Of a stretch of DNA of 64,000 bases, positions 31,240-41,400 are shown piece after piece (within the stretch, counting starts at the first letter, position 1; every line of letters starts with the position of its first letter). The notes beneath the pieces were generated by a model that worked only from the letters and a program-made list of their open reading frames with translations, was not told where the DNA came from and did no database searches. Origin of the DNA: Undaria pinnatifida (lineage: Eukaryota > Sar > Phaeophyceae > Laminariales > Alariaceae); the NCBI GenBank assembly GCA_012845835.1, contig JABAKD010000013.1:11293201-11357200 (forward strand), given 5' to 3'. The translations under genes and the position numbers were made by a program.

Positions 31240-31690
31240 AGACCAAAACATGTATGACTAACGGATGATAGTAATCTACCCTAGGAATTACGTGCTACGG
31301 TAGAGGTACGGTACCCCTTTTGGGCCAAAACATTTGTGACTGACGGTATGGTAATAATCAACCAGTGCTACAATAGGGGGTACTGTACCCCTTTTGTGCC
31401 AAATAATATTTGATTGACGGTATGATAATAATCAATCCGCGCTACGAGAGAGGTGCAGTACCCCTTTTGGGCGAAAACAAATCTGGCTGACGGTATGATA
31501 CAAATCAACGAGCGCTACGAGGGATACCCCTTTTTGGCCGAAATATTTGTGACTGACGCTATGCTACTAACCAACGAGTACTACGATAGGGGCAGAGTAC
31601 CTCTTTTTGGCCGAAACATTTCTGATCGTCGCTATGATACTAGTCAACGAGTGCCACGACAGGGGCAGAGTACCTCCTTCGGGTAAAAAA
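31240..31690. repeat. Minisatellite, about 75-bp unit, six copies
   Basis: Units share GTGCTACGA, TACCCCTTTTGGGCCAAAAC and TGACTGACGGTATGATA. A lone related unit is at 59,735-59,800, and the unit resembles part of repeat H (GCGTGCTACGATAGAG), its likely source. Confidence 0.85.
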
Positions 31691-31999
31691 AAACAGATTT
31701 AACGGGGCACACTTAACCTCTCTTCAATTATCTTCCCTCCAACTTTCTTCAACTCAGGAAATAACCCAATATCGTCGAAATCGCCCAAGCGTGTTATAAT
31801 ATACCAGGTATTCTTTATGCGCTTGACACCTATGCCATGGGATTGTCCATCGGGTACATCAGTCGCCGTTACTTTCGGTCGAAGTCAGCTTATGGGACAC
31901 GAAGTGAGAAGCTCCGGGAAAAAAATGAGGAGCTGCTTCCTTCCGTAGGCATACCTCGGCCGACATCCGGCCAAGTTACTGCTGCCATGGGAGATGCCG

Positions 32000-33172
32000 T
32001 TAGGGACAACGACGTCGTCGGGGACGGCCTGTCCGCTGGTTCTTTTCGAATCCACTCACCTTTGCCGCTTTGTTTCGTTGATGGCCAGGCGTCGACAGTC
32101 CCAGGGGGGTGGCCGTCTGAGTCATTTCACGCGAAAACGATTTCCCATTCAATGAGGTATGGAGCCGACTTCTCGTATTGTCCTTGATCCGACTCAGCTT
32201 AGGAGGCGATGCTGGACACTCAGACATCGGCTGGAGGAGTTGCTGCGGCTGGGGGGTTTGCTGTGGCGCATCTTCATCGACCCACCCGCGGCCGACCTTC
32301 CCTTGTCGAGGGGGCTGGCCGTTAGCATCCCTCACGCTGTTCCGTCGGTCTGTCGTAAGTACGCCGCGATTCTCTCTGCGACCACGGGGAGAAGAGCTAG
32401 CGCCGCATGCCTCTAGAAGGTTTCCATCTTTAGGTCTCTTCTTCGGAGACGCGAAACCAACTTTCCCTGAAAACAAGCGTCTTCCGGTTTCTTCTGCTTT
32501 TGTTGGAACGCGTTCTCCTATCCCTTTTGTCCGAGAGCTGTTCTCTTTCAATGCTGTGTTTTTCTCCGAGGCTGCCCGACGGAGCGGGCTGCGACCGACA
32601 TCACTTTCACACACTTTTTTTCCGCGTTCCCCACGCCGTGTTGTGGTATTTCGGTAAGCCTCGGGATAATCTCGCGACTTGCTGGAAATGGTCCCAGCCA
32701 CTGCCGCCACAGATCCCAGCAATGGCTGTCTGGCGGCCCAACCCTTTTTGCGCGTCAAGGTAACCACGTCAGGGCTGGGCGTACCGTTCATCGGCACAAA
32801 CGTGTCCCAACCACCAAGCGGGGTGCCGGTACCTAAAAATGTAGGCCCTAAAAGCATAGGAGTGACGTCTTCCCGGCGTGTTGTGTCGCCATTGGTGTCC
32901 TCCTTCAGTGTAGCGCCGATGTTCCCAGCGGGGATGGTTGTATTGCTCATTGTCAAGACGGATGATAGAAGGGATACTAGGGTGCAGCAGTTGGAGCGAA
33001 TATTTCGCGCATCCGCGACACCGCACCCGGCGAGTAAAGCCGGCGCGGTGCCGGCCTTTGACAGCGTGCACTGACCGACGATGTCCAAGAGGGAGTCGAA
33101 AACGCCTCCAGCGCCGCCGCATTCCTTTCGCATCGGGCGAGGGATTGGGGGCGAGGGGCCGGCGTGAGGGTT
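32000..33172 (-). CDS. Exon 2 (or intronless gene from 33,133)
   Basis: The open frame covers 391 codons including the stop. Coding character is clear in the basic S/T-P region. Its first 90 bp, with upstream sequence, are duplicated at 33,235-33,380. Confidence 0.65.
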   Translation of the reverse strand, partial: NPHAGPSPPIPRPMRKECGGAGGVFDSLLDIVGQCTLSKAGTAPALLAGCGVADARNIRSNCCTLVSLLSSVLTMSNTTIPAGNIGATLKEDTNGDTTRREDVTPMLLGPTFLGTGTPLGGWDTFVPMNGTPSPDVVTLTRKKGWAARQPLLGSVAAVAGTISSKSRDYPEAYRNTTTRRGERGKKVCESDVGRSPLRRAASEKNTALKENSSRTKGIGERVPTKAEETGRRLFSGKVGFASPKKRPKDGNLLEACGASSSPRGRRENRGVLTTDRRNSVRDANGQPPRQGKVGRGWVDEDAPQQTPQPQQLLQPMSECPASPPKLSRIKDNTRSRLHTSLNGKSFSREMTQTATPLGLSTPGHQRNKAAKVSGFEKNQRTGRPRRRRCP

Positions 33173-34772
33173 CTGGTTGAAATTTAGGTATTAAACGTCA
33201 CAAAACAAGTGCAAAACGCGACATTAACCTTGAACAGACGATGTCCAAGTGGGAGTCTAAAACGAACGCCTCCGTGTGCCGGCGCATTCCTTTGGCATAG
33301 GGTGAGAGTGCAGGGTGACCGAGGTCGGGGAACAAGGGTTACGAAACAAGTACGACACAACCTCGAAGGGACCAATACTGTAGTAATAGTAACGACAAGA
33401 GTTGGTTGTTCATGGTTGATTGTTGATTGTTGAATGGTTGATTTTGAGTTTGGGTTTGAGGTTGAGTTTGAGTTTGTGTTGAATGTCGAGTGTTGTGTGT
33501 TGAGTGCGACATGCAGGCTCGGTAGACCCATGTGCTGTGCGTTGTGTGTGTACATTCGCAAGAAGGCGCGGCAATCTATTTTTTTTAACACGAGTGAGTG
33601 CGTTACGCTCGGTAGAGTCTTGTGCTGTGCGCTGTGTGCATTCGCAAGAAGACATGGTAGTCGGATTGCTTGTTGCTATTGTAGTACCGCAATGACGAAC
33701 TTATTGCCATTACGGTGGTGGGGAGCTCCAGCGATGGAGCTTTCCCCGTCTAGGACAGCTTTTTACATGGGAGGTTCCTAGTAGTGTCAATACGTTTATT
33801 GGCAATGTACCAGCATTATTGGTGCCACCGCACTATTGGGAATAGGTATTTAGGGATACTACACTGTGCTCGCTCGTAGAGAGTTCTAGCCGTGCCAAGC
33901 GACTTCACCCGCACTATTGAGAGCAGTGGCAACATTCAACCGGCACGATTGGGACCCCCCCCCTGCTGCATAATACGTAGCGGGATCCCAATTGTTGCCT
34001 CCACACGCACAAGTACGAGTACCCAATTTTGTAGGACTGTGAGCCGGTGGGTTTTCACGACTAATAGCTACTGTTGTTACCAGGTAGGCGGCAAGGCCGA
34101 CTAGCTGATTTTAGTCGGCAAGTCGGCTGGCGAAAGGTTGGTTAAATCAGGCGCGCGAAGCGAGCATAACCAGCCCCCCCGACTACTAGCTATTGCTGTT
34201 ACCAGGTAGGCGGCAAGGCCGACTAGCTGACTTTAGTCGGCAAGTCGGCTGGCGAAGGGTTGGTTGAATCAGGCGCGCAAAGCGAGCATAACCAGCCCCC
34301 CCCGACTGAGAGGGCCCAGCCGACTGCTACGCATGATCGATACGAATATGAGCGAGTACAGCAGCAGTATCGAGTTTTTCCTATTAATATTTCCAATTTG
34401 AAATTTCCAATTTGAAATTATGAAATGATGACGGTTTAGACTAGTCTCAGTCTATGTCAACAACGGCCATGTCAACACCACCTATCACGCCACCTGCCGA
34501 AAAGCTTCGATAGCGATGGGGTCTCCCGACTGCGTCCTTCCAATCTCACGGCCCAAGGTCCGGCCCAGCGCCAGCACGGCTAACCCTCGCCTGTAGACGT
34601 TGGCTTCTGCATCCTTGATGACGGCCGCGCAGCGGGCGATAGCCTCGCCATCCGTAAAGGGGGAGGAGCACGCTCTCTCGTGGCCAGAGGCAAGAGAGAG
34701 GAGCCATGCCGCGGAGCCATCGTCCTGCTCACTGCTATAGACCGTCGCTATCGCAGTAGAAGTAGTCGCCAT
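32000..34772 (-). CDS. ARM-like/disordered protein, two-exon model (483 aa)
   Basis: Exon 1 (34,772-34,494, 93 codons, start MATTSTAIATVYSS) ends CGGCAG with donor GTGGCG in phase 0. Exon 2 (33,172-32,000) follows the acceptor TTTCAACCAG, enters in phase 0 and runs to a stop. The first part is helical (EAIARCAAVIKDAEANVYRR, GLAVLALGRTLG), and after the join FDSLLDIVGQC and RSNCCTLVSLLSSVL look like ARM/HEAT-type helices. The remaining 300 residues are basic and disordered with many S/T-P sites (SPLRR, SPKKRPK, SSPRGR, SPPKL, TPLGLSTPG), as in proteins regulated by proline-directed kinases. If the join is wrong, an ATG at 33,133 would give a 377-residue single-exon protein. No named family is recognised. 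Confidence 0.5.
33235..33380 (-). pseudogene. Duplicated 5' end of the 32.0-33.2 kb exon
   Basis: On the minus strand ATGCCAAAGGAATGCGCCGG and CTCCCACTTGGACATCGTC repeat the exon's ATGCGAAAGGAATGCGGCGG and CTCCCTCTTGGACATCGTC, but an indel shifts the frame into a stop. The upstream ACAAGT and CGACA words are shared as well, so a block of about 150-170 bp was copied in tandem. Confidence 0.7.
33500..33665. repeat. Tandem duplication, about 85 bp
   Basis: Two units share CTCGGTAGA, TGTGCTGTGCG and CATTCGCAAGAAG. The stretch before it (33,420-33,490) is a TTGA/TTGT-rich low-complexity tract. Both lie in the intron of the preceding gene model. Confidence 0.75.
34059..34306. repeat. Perfect-looking 124-bp tandem duplication
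   Basis: Two adjacent units share ACCAGGTAGGCGGCAAGGCC, GTCGGCAAGTCGGCTGGCGA and AGCGAGCATAACCAGCCCCC with only a few differences, suggesting a recent event. It is inside an intron. Confidence 0.9.
34494..34772 (-). CDS. Exon 1: 93 codons, start codon exon
   Basis: ATG at 34,772 follows GATGAG. The peptide ends DPIAIEAFRQ at a CAG/GTGGCG donor. Confidence 0.6.
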
Positions 34773-35121
34773 CTCATCATAGCGATTTCGCTTGTAGTTG
34801 ACCCTGGTTTGGGCGGTTTTGATAGTGGAGTTCTCCCGCCATCCCCCGAAGGGATAGGATCCACAGTCCAGGATATGACGCCACGCGTTGCGGCGGCTAG
34901 CAAGGGGCTGAAAATGACGGTTTCATTCCACATGTACCGCTTATATACATAATGCAAACCCCGGGTTCCATATTACCAAATCGAACGTAAAAATAAGGAT
35001 CATTACATCTTTAATATAATATTAAAAAATCTTTATATTTTAGCCCAGATCATTGTTGCGAGTTCAATCTTCCTCATCTCTGCTCGTCACTCCGGTCGTC
35101 GTGCCACACAGAGAACCGACC
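34773..35121. promoter_or_regulatory. Shared spacer between divergent genes
   Basis: About 350 bp separate the start codons of the minus-strand ARM-like gene and the plus-strand ankyrin-like gene. The half nearest 35.1 kb is AT-rich (TTATATTTTAG, AATATAATATTAAAA), unlike the GC-rich coding around it. A bidirectional promoter is the natural reading. No specific factor site is identified. Confidence 0.5.
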
Positions 35122-35457
35122 ATGGCTCGCGACCGCAATAATCAGGGAAGCGAGGACTCAGCAGGCGGAGTGGAGGAGCGAAGGCGCGTCTTGATACACG
35201 CGAGCTCTCTCAACCGGTCCGACATTATCAAGAAGGTTGTTGCGCGTCAACCTCCGTCACTACTGTTGCAACAGCTCGCAGGAGGTAGCAATCAGGATGC
35301 ATCACCGGCATCGGCCAGTTCCTCCTCGGCAGCAGCTAGTGCTGCACCCTCTTCGCGTGACGGGAGCGATGCAAATGTCGATCGAGATGTGCTGGATCAC
35401 GTGGACGAGGAAGGGCTGACGGCCCTCCATTATGCCGTGAAGAAGCCCGCTCTGGAT
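35122..35457 (+). CDS. Ank gene exon 1 (112 codons)
   Basis: It starts MARDRNNQGSEDSAGGVEER and ends HYAVKKPALD with donor GTGAGC in phase 0. It holds a Ser/Ala-rich linker between two ankyrin-like segments. Confidence 0.8.
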
Positions 35458-38400
35458 GTGAGCAAATCCGGTCGTTGCTGCCAACCTTCTTTCTGGTTGT
35501 ACCGCTGTGTCGCTATGCCCAGCGGGCTTTGCCTCGCTTTATATCCGAACATGCATGATGCATTCTCTGTTTGGAAACAACTCGTCCAGTTCTCCTTGGG
35601 CGATGCTTGCAAAGACATGCTTGACAACTACCAGGTACAGGCGTACCTCACAGACCCTACGTAGCCCTTCTCGCCGCTGAATTAGGCAGTGGTCGTAGGC
35701 GCATATGCGTCGATTGTCGATTGAACTATTGCTGTGCCGACTTTTTCCGAATATCCGTTGTGCCCTTTGCTGCTTGTGTACGAGGATGGCATTATGCGGC
35801 TCGCTGGTACTATGCAGAGTAGGCACGACCTAACGCTAGCGTGTTGGTTTGGTCCCTCTAAGTGCCGGTATGTGCCAGCCGGAAATATCGGCACTATGGC
35901 GGAAAACGGCACTACTCCGTTTACTCCCATTACTGGTTGTTTTCGTCTGTGCAAAGCGATTTCGCAGGCACTATAACGGGCAACCGGCACTACTCAACCG
36001 GCGCTTTGGAGGGACCACTACTGCTGTACCTGGTATCGTGTTATGATACTGATTGTTGACCCTGTTGGCGCTTTATCCAGCGGAGTCCTTGGCGACCCAT
36101 ATAAAGCCGCCAAAAACTGATGAATGCGACGTTGTCAAGCGAGCAGGAAAAAGCGTGCAGAAGTGCAGATACTTATCTCCGTGCCGCACGCGCGTACAGC
36201 TCGGTACACTGCAGTTCGGACTCCCCCCTTTACCGCGGGAACTCGGGCTGGTTCATATGGCCCCCGCTGGGTGTGATATCACCCCACCAGCTTGCAACAA
36301 CGTTAATGTTTGTTGCGTGTTGTCCAGTTTGGTCGAAATAACGAAGTCGCAGCTCACGCTTTTTCAATTGCATTGTTTTTAAAAGTACGAAACGGGTAGG
36401 GACCGGGTCTGTGTCCTGGGGACGGACGAGTACGTTCGTAAAGCTCTTTCTGCACTCCTCCTCTCCTTCGCGCAGCAGGATCACCCTCCCTTCCTTTCCC
36501 GTTCCCGTTCTCGTTCCTCTTCCCCTTTCCCTTTCCCCCTTCTCTCCCCATGTTCCCCCTTTCCCTCTCCGCTCCTCTCGCCCCCCCCCCCCCCTCCTCC
36601 ACCCCTCCCGCCCCTCCTCCACCTCCTTGTCTTTGTCTGTGTTTGTTTCCCATCGCTATCGCTGTCGCTGTATCTAGGCTATTCGCGTTCTGCTTCGCCT
36701 CGGGGTTGATGTTACTGTCAGGGCGAGTGACCAGAGCGCCTTCCCGAATCTCACCGCGTATGAGGTGCGTCGCGAGGAAAGAATGACAGCATGCCAGTGG
36801 GAGAAGCGTCCCCCCCTCCCCCCTGCTCACCTGTTGTCTGACAGACTACAGCTATGCCTGACAATGATTACACAACCCCTTTCCCCTTCTGGTGATGATG
36901 ATTACAACCCCCCTCCCTCTGGTCGGTTTAAACCCTACGTGCCCCGTCTCGGTGTTGTAGGGAGGATTTATGATTCTAATTCTACAGCCATGCATGATAT
37001 GAGTACACCCCCGTCAAACCGCGCCTGATGTATGACCGTGCTTCGGCTCGCACGCACGCACGCACGCACGCACGTTCTGATGCCACTGCCACCGCCTCCG
37101 TACAACCGTTGTCTTGCGGCCCATGTAAGCTCATGGGTATTGGTACTAGATTCTGCTATCGATGAGAATATGATGATGAATGATGACAATGATGATGAAT
37201 GGTGGTGATGATGACGGTAGAGTTTGTTCGGTGGATGTGAACTCTAATCTTGCACCCGCCGCACCCCCCTCCACGCGCAACCCTCGGAATCCTTTCAACC
37301 GCCATGCTCTTCGATTTTGTCTCCTCCTTCTTTCATCCCATCCCTCCTTCATCCGCCCCCCCACCCGCCCCTCGTGTTTCGATGTTCTGTAACCTGATGG
37401 TGCACGCTTAGCTGGCAATGTCTGGCGGGTCGAAGGGTAAGCCGGAGGAGATTAAGCAAGCATTTCTCACGGAGGCAGTGCAGGCGAGCGATAAATGAGT
37501 ATCCCATTAATTTTTTTTCGGTACCCTTGTTCTTTTCCCCACGAATGCTTCAGCAGATGCAGCAGCACCACCAGCAGCACCAGCGGTGGCAGTAGCACTA
37601 GCAGCGGCGGCGGCAGCAGTAGCAGCAGCAGTGGCAGTAGTAGTGGCAGTAGCAGAGTACCAGCAGCAGCAACGGCCGCCGTTTCTCGTAGGCGGTGGCA
37701 GTAGTGGCGCTGTACACGGCTTTTGTATTTGTGATCTTGAGCCACGAGCCGCACGATGTTCGAGCGGCGCTATGATACGAGGCCCTGATTGCCTTTACTG
37801 GACTTGTTGCTGCGCGACCTGCTTGATTTGTGACATCAGACGAAGCTCGTCTGTGTTGTTAGAAGGGCCCGCCTGGTGGGCTTCCTTAGTTAAGTGGCCG
37901 AAGTACTGTAGCCCAAGCGGTTGTTCCTTCTGCCCAACAAACATAAACGGGCTACAAACATTGGAGTTACGTCGAGCAAGTTTTACTGCTTGCTTAATTT
38001 TGGAGATTATCCGGGCGCAAAGGCCAAAAGCGTTTTTTTTCGCGCTTTGCTCCGACCGTTTGGTTCCGTTTCATGAGTCCGACCCCCCCTATCCCTCCCC
38101 GTGGAACTCCTCCCGTGCTCCCTTACGCCCGCCGCCACCATTACCACCGCCGCCCCCACCATCGCCACCACCACCACCGCCGCCGCCGCCGCCGCCGCCG
38201 CCACTACCAACACCACCAACACCAACGCCAACACAAACACCGCTGTCACCACCCGGCCACCGCCGCCATCACCGCCGCCACCGCCGGCGCCGAACTTGCA
38301 TGCAGGCCATCGCTCGTGGTGACGCGAAAAGGTTGGAGGAGTTCCTAGAAGCTGGATTGGAGGCGTCTTCGCGCTACGGGGCCGACGCGGAAGGGTGAGA

Positions 38401-41400
38401 GTCGGACCTGTTGGCGCGTGCTCGACGCGTGCGTTCGTTTTAGGGTTTTGTTCCGCCCTGCTATGCCCCCCCCCGACTCCCGATGCGACACTTTTCCCGA
38501 CTCCCGATGCGATACCTCCGTACACTAATGCCACTGATGATGATTGTGGTGGTGGTAATGACGGTGACGATGGTGTTGGTGATGATGATGATGATGATGA
38601 TGATGATGGTGGTGGTGATGATGGTGATGATGGTGATGATGATGATGATGATGATGACGACGATGATGATGATGATGATGACGATGATGATGATGATGAC
38701 GATGATGATGATGATGATGATGATGATTGATGATGATTGATGATGATGGTGGTGATGATGATGATGATGATGATAGTGACGGTGATGATGACGACGATAG
38801 TGATGATGACGATAATGATGATGATCATGATGATGATAAATATGATAGTGATGATGATGATGGTGGTGGTGATGATGATGATAGCGAATAGGATGATGTT
38901 GATTATGCTGCCACTGCTGCTGCTGCCGCTGGTGACGATGGTTTATGCTGTCACACCAATAGAGACGGCGAGAGCAACATGTCCCTGGCGGAGTGGGCGG
39001 AGCAATTCGAGAGGTTGGACATGCTCCCGGTACTTGCATCGGCGACCCAAAGACAAGGAAACAGTAACGACGGTGATAACGACAACGAAGAACATAACTC
39101 GGCACGAGGGGGGGTGGGAGGGGAGGAGGGGGGGGGTAGCGAGCGGGGAGAGGAGAGAGGGCCGCCGGCGGCAGCGCGGGGGGGGTGGGATTGGGGTGGC
39201 GGCGGGGTGCCCGACGACACTGTGTTGTTCGTGGAGGAGTTGCGGGTGAGAGCGTTTGAAGGGTTTGAGGAATTTAAGGAATGGTGCGCACGCATTCTGT
39301 TGGTCGTATTGGTGATGGTGATGATGTGGTTGTTGTTTTTGTTGTTGATGGTGGTGGCGGTGGGGCTGTTCTTGGTTTTGTTGATGTAGTTGTTAATATT
39401 GTCGCTGCTGCTGCCGATGCTGCTGTTGTTTTTCTTTCTGGAATCAATGCTTAGAACTGCAGCGTCTGTAACGTCATTGCGACCCTGCATTCTGGCCACG
39501 CCACGATAGTGGTCATGGCTCCATCAGGGAGGCTTTATCGGCCCGGTAAAAGGTAATCACCCCCCCCCCCTCGTCCGCATGGCGAAAACGTAGTGAACGC
39601 CCAAATGTTGGAGGTGTCTATATTAGGCGTAGGAACAGTGCCCCGCCTCGAAAGGGATGCGTGGTAAACAATCGGTATACAAAATACTAAATGCAGGCGA
39701 CATGTGGGTACGCCCCCCAGCCGCCCCCCATACGGTCTGACATACTGTGCGGATGACAAGGAATACCCCCCCTCCCCTTGTTGCTTCTGCCGCGCCGGCA
39801 ACGACGCAGGAAGCCATTGTAAACCTGACGGTCGAGAGCGAAAAGCTGGAAGCCATTCTGTCGCAACGAGGAACCCTCGGCATCATCCAGGTGCGTCGTG
39901 AATCTCCTCGCAATTGACCGATATCAGCAGCAATAGCCACGGTTTTGTCGATACGTAGCCGCGCCGATACATTATAAAAATAAAAATAATTCCAGCTGTG
40001 AGATCGAAGATTTTGTCGAAACTCATCTTTGCAAGCTGTGTGTGATACTCCGATCGCGCGTATTACTGGGTGTGTGTCCTCATTAAGGATATAGGTATAT
40101 ATACCTGGTATACCTGGTTCCTGGTAAAAGTACAACAAATGTGCAAGTAGTAACGGGGGCCGCCGGTAGGGACACCTCGCGCTGTCGCTACCACGGGAAC
40201 TGAAAGATACGCCAGAAAACCAGCTGGATTGCGAATAAACAATTGAGTTAAATTGACACACGACGTGCATGAAAATACGTGGAAGTGTGGTGAGCTTAAG
40301 CTTTATTTTTCCCCATCCCTCCGGAGAATAAAAACAAAAGCAAAAACAAAAGCAAAATGGGCACGTGTCTCTGCTGGTCGTTGGCGTTACGTGCCCGCCA
40401 GTAGCGTTTCGCTGGATGACCGAACATTACGTACCAGACACTTGATGTTTGTCATACCATTGCCGCAAAACGTGTTCCGACTCTAACTCCAGGCAGTTAG
40501 CCCAAGAACATATCATGGGGTGCGGATGTTGCAAGGGTGAAGCGTCATCACGCCGGCCAGTCTGTTTTGTCAATGAACTTTTCAACACCACTGCTGAAAA
40601 TACGACGAAACGATTGAATATATGGTTGTTGCTTGGTAGGAAATAGAAAAAAATGTAGAGTCGCCGTATTAACCAATTTTTGCGTTGAGGTTGAAGACGT
40701 TAGGTTTTTAATTTCATTTTGTTATGTAATAAATGGTGATTGAAATGGCGAGAGTCCGTCAGTTGCCAGAGTAGTGCGATAATTGTGGCTTGTTCTGAAT
40801 CGGCGTCGTTTTCTGGTATTTTTTTTATTTTGATCGGAGTCTGTCAACACTAATTTTGGTGATTTTGCATCCCCCCCGCCCCCCCGCCCCCCCTTCACCA
40901 CCATCACCATCACATTCACAAACCACCGTCACCACCGCCACCACCACCATTACCATCTAACACCAACCCCAACCCCAACACCAACACCAACACACCACTG
41001 CAACCACCTACATGATCATGATATCGTATTCAGCGAGCGCGCTCAACGCGCCAAGACTTAGTACTCGCCGAGAGTGAGGTGGAGACTGCCATCGAACTGT
41101 GCGAGCGGTGGAAGGCGGAAGAAGACGCCGCTGTCGAAGAGAATGCGAGATTGCAGGTCAGCTACGGTTTGATGCAATATGGGCGGCCGAGCAGAGGGAA
41201 GCGGGGGGGGGGTGGTTGATGTTTTTCATAGTCGAGTTATTCCTGTTTTTGGCGTTTTCCTGTTTTCGGCGAGCGTGTCGCGATGGTATCGTCTCGATGC
41301 GAGCCCCTCTTCTTCTACGCACTTGTCTGTCCCGTAATATCTCCTGGCATCGACCCTCTTCTGTTATGCGATACGAGCGAATTGGCCCTCATGAAAATAG

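Larger units (their letters stand above)
26691..31999. repeat. Gene-poor repeat region
   Basis: Contents in order: a plus frame at 26,750-27,007 with no recognised similarity; a SINE-1 fragment (27,330-27,520); the second copy of the 7.4-kb repeat (27,715-28,000); mixed unique sequence (28,000-29,300); repeat G with a 48-bp array (29,316-29,905); repeat H (30,000-30,560); (GGGCA)n at 30,785-30,818 and (CAA)n at 30,870-30,964; and a minisatellite (31,240-31,690). No supportable gene. Confidence 0.5.

Noticed and set aside
31240-31690. CRISPR-like array
   Set aside because: The units are contiguous and diverge throughout, with no constant repeat and variable spacer pattern; context is eukaryotic.
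38007-39105. Poly-Ser, poly-Ile, poly-His and poly-Asp frames
   Set aside because: Produced by the GAT microsatellite and CCN-rich intron sequence.
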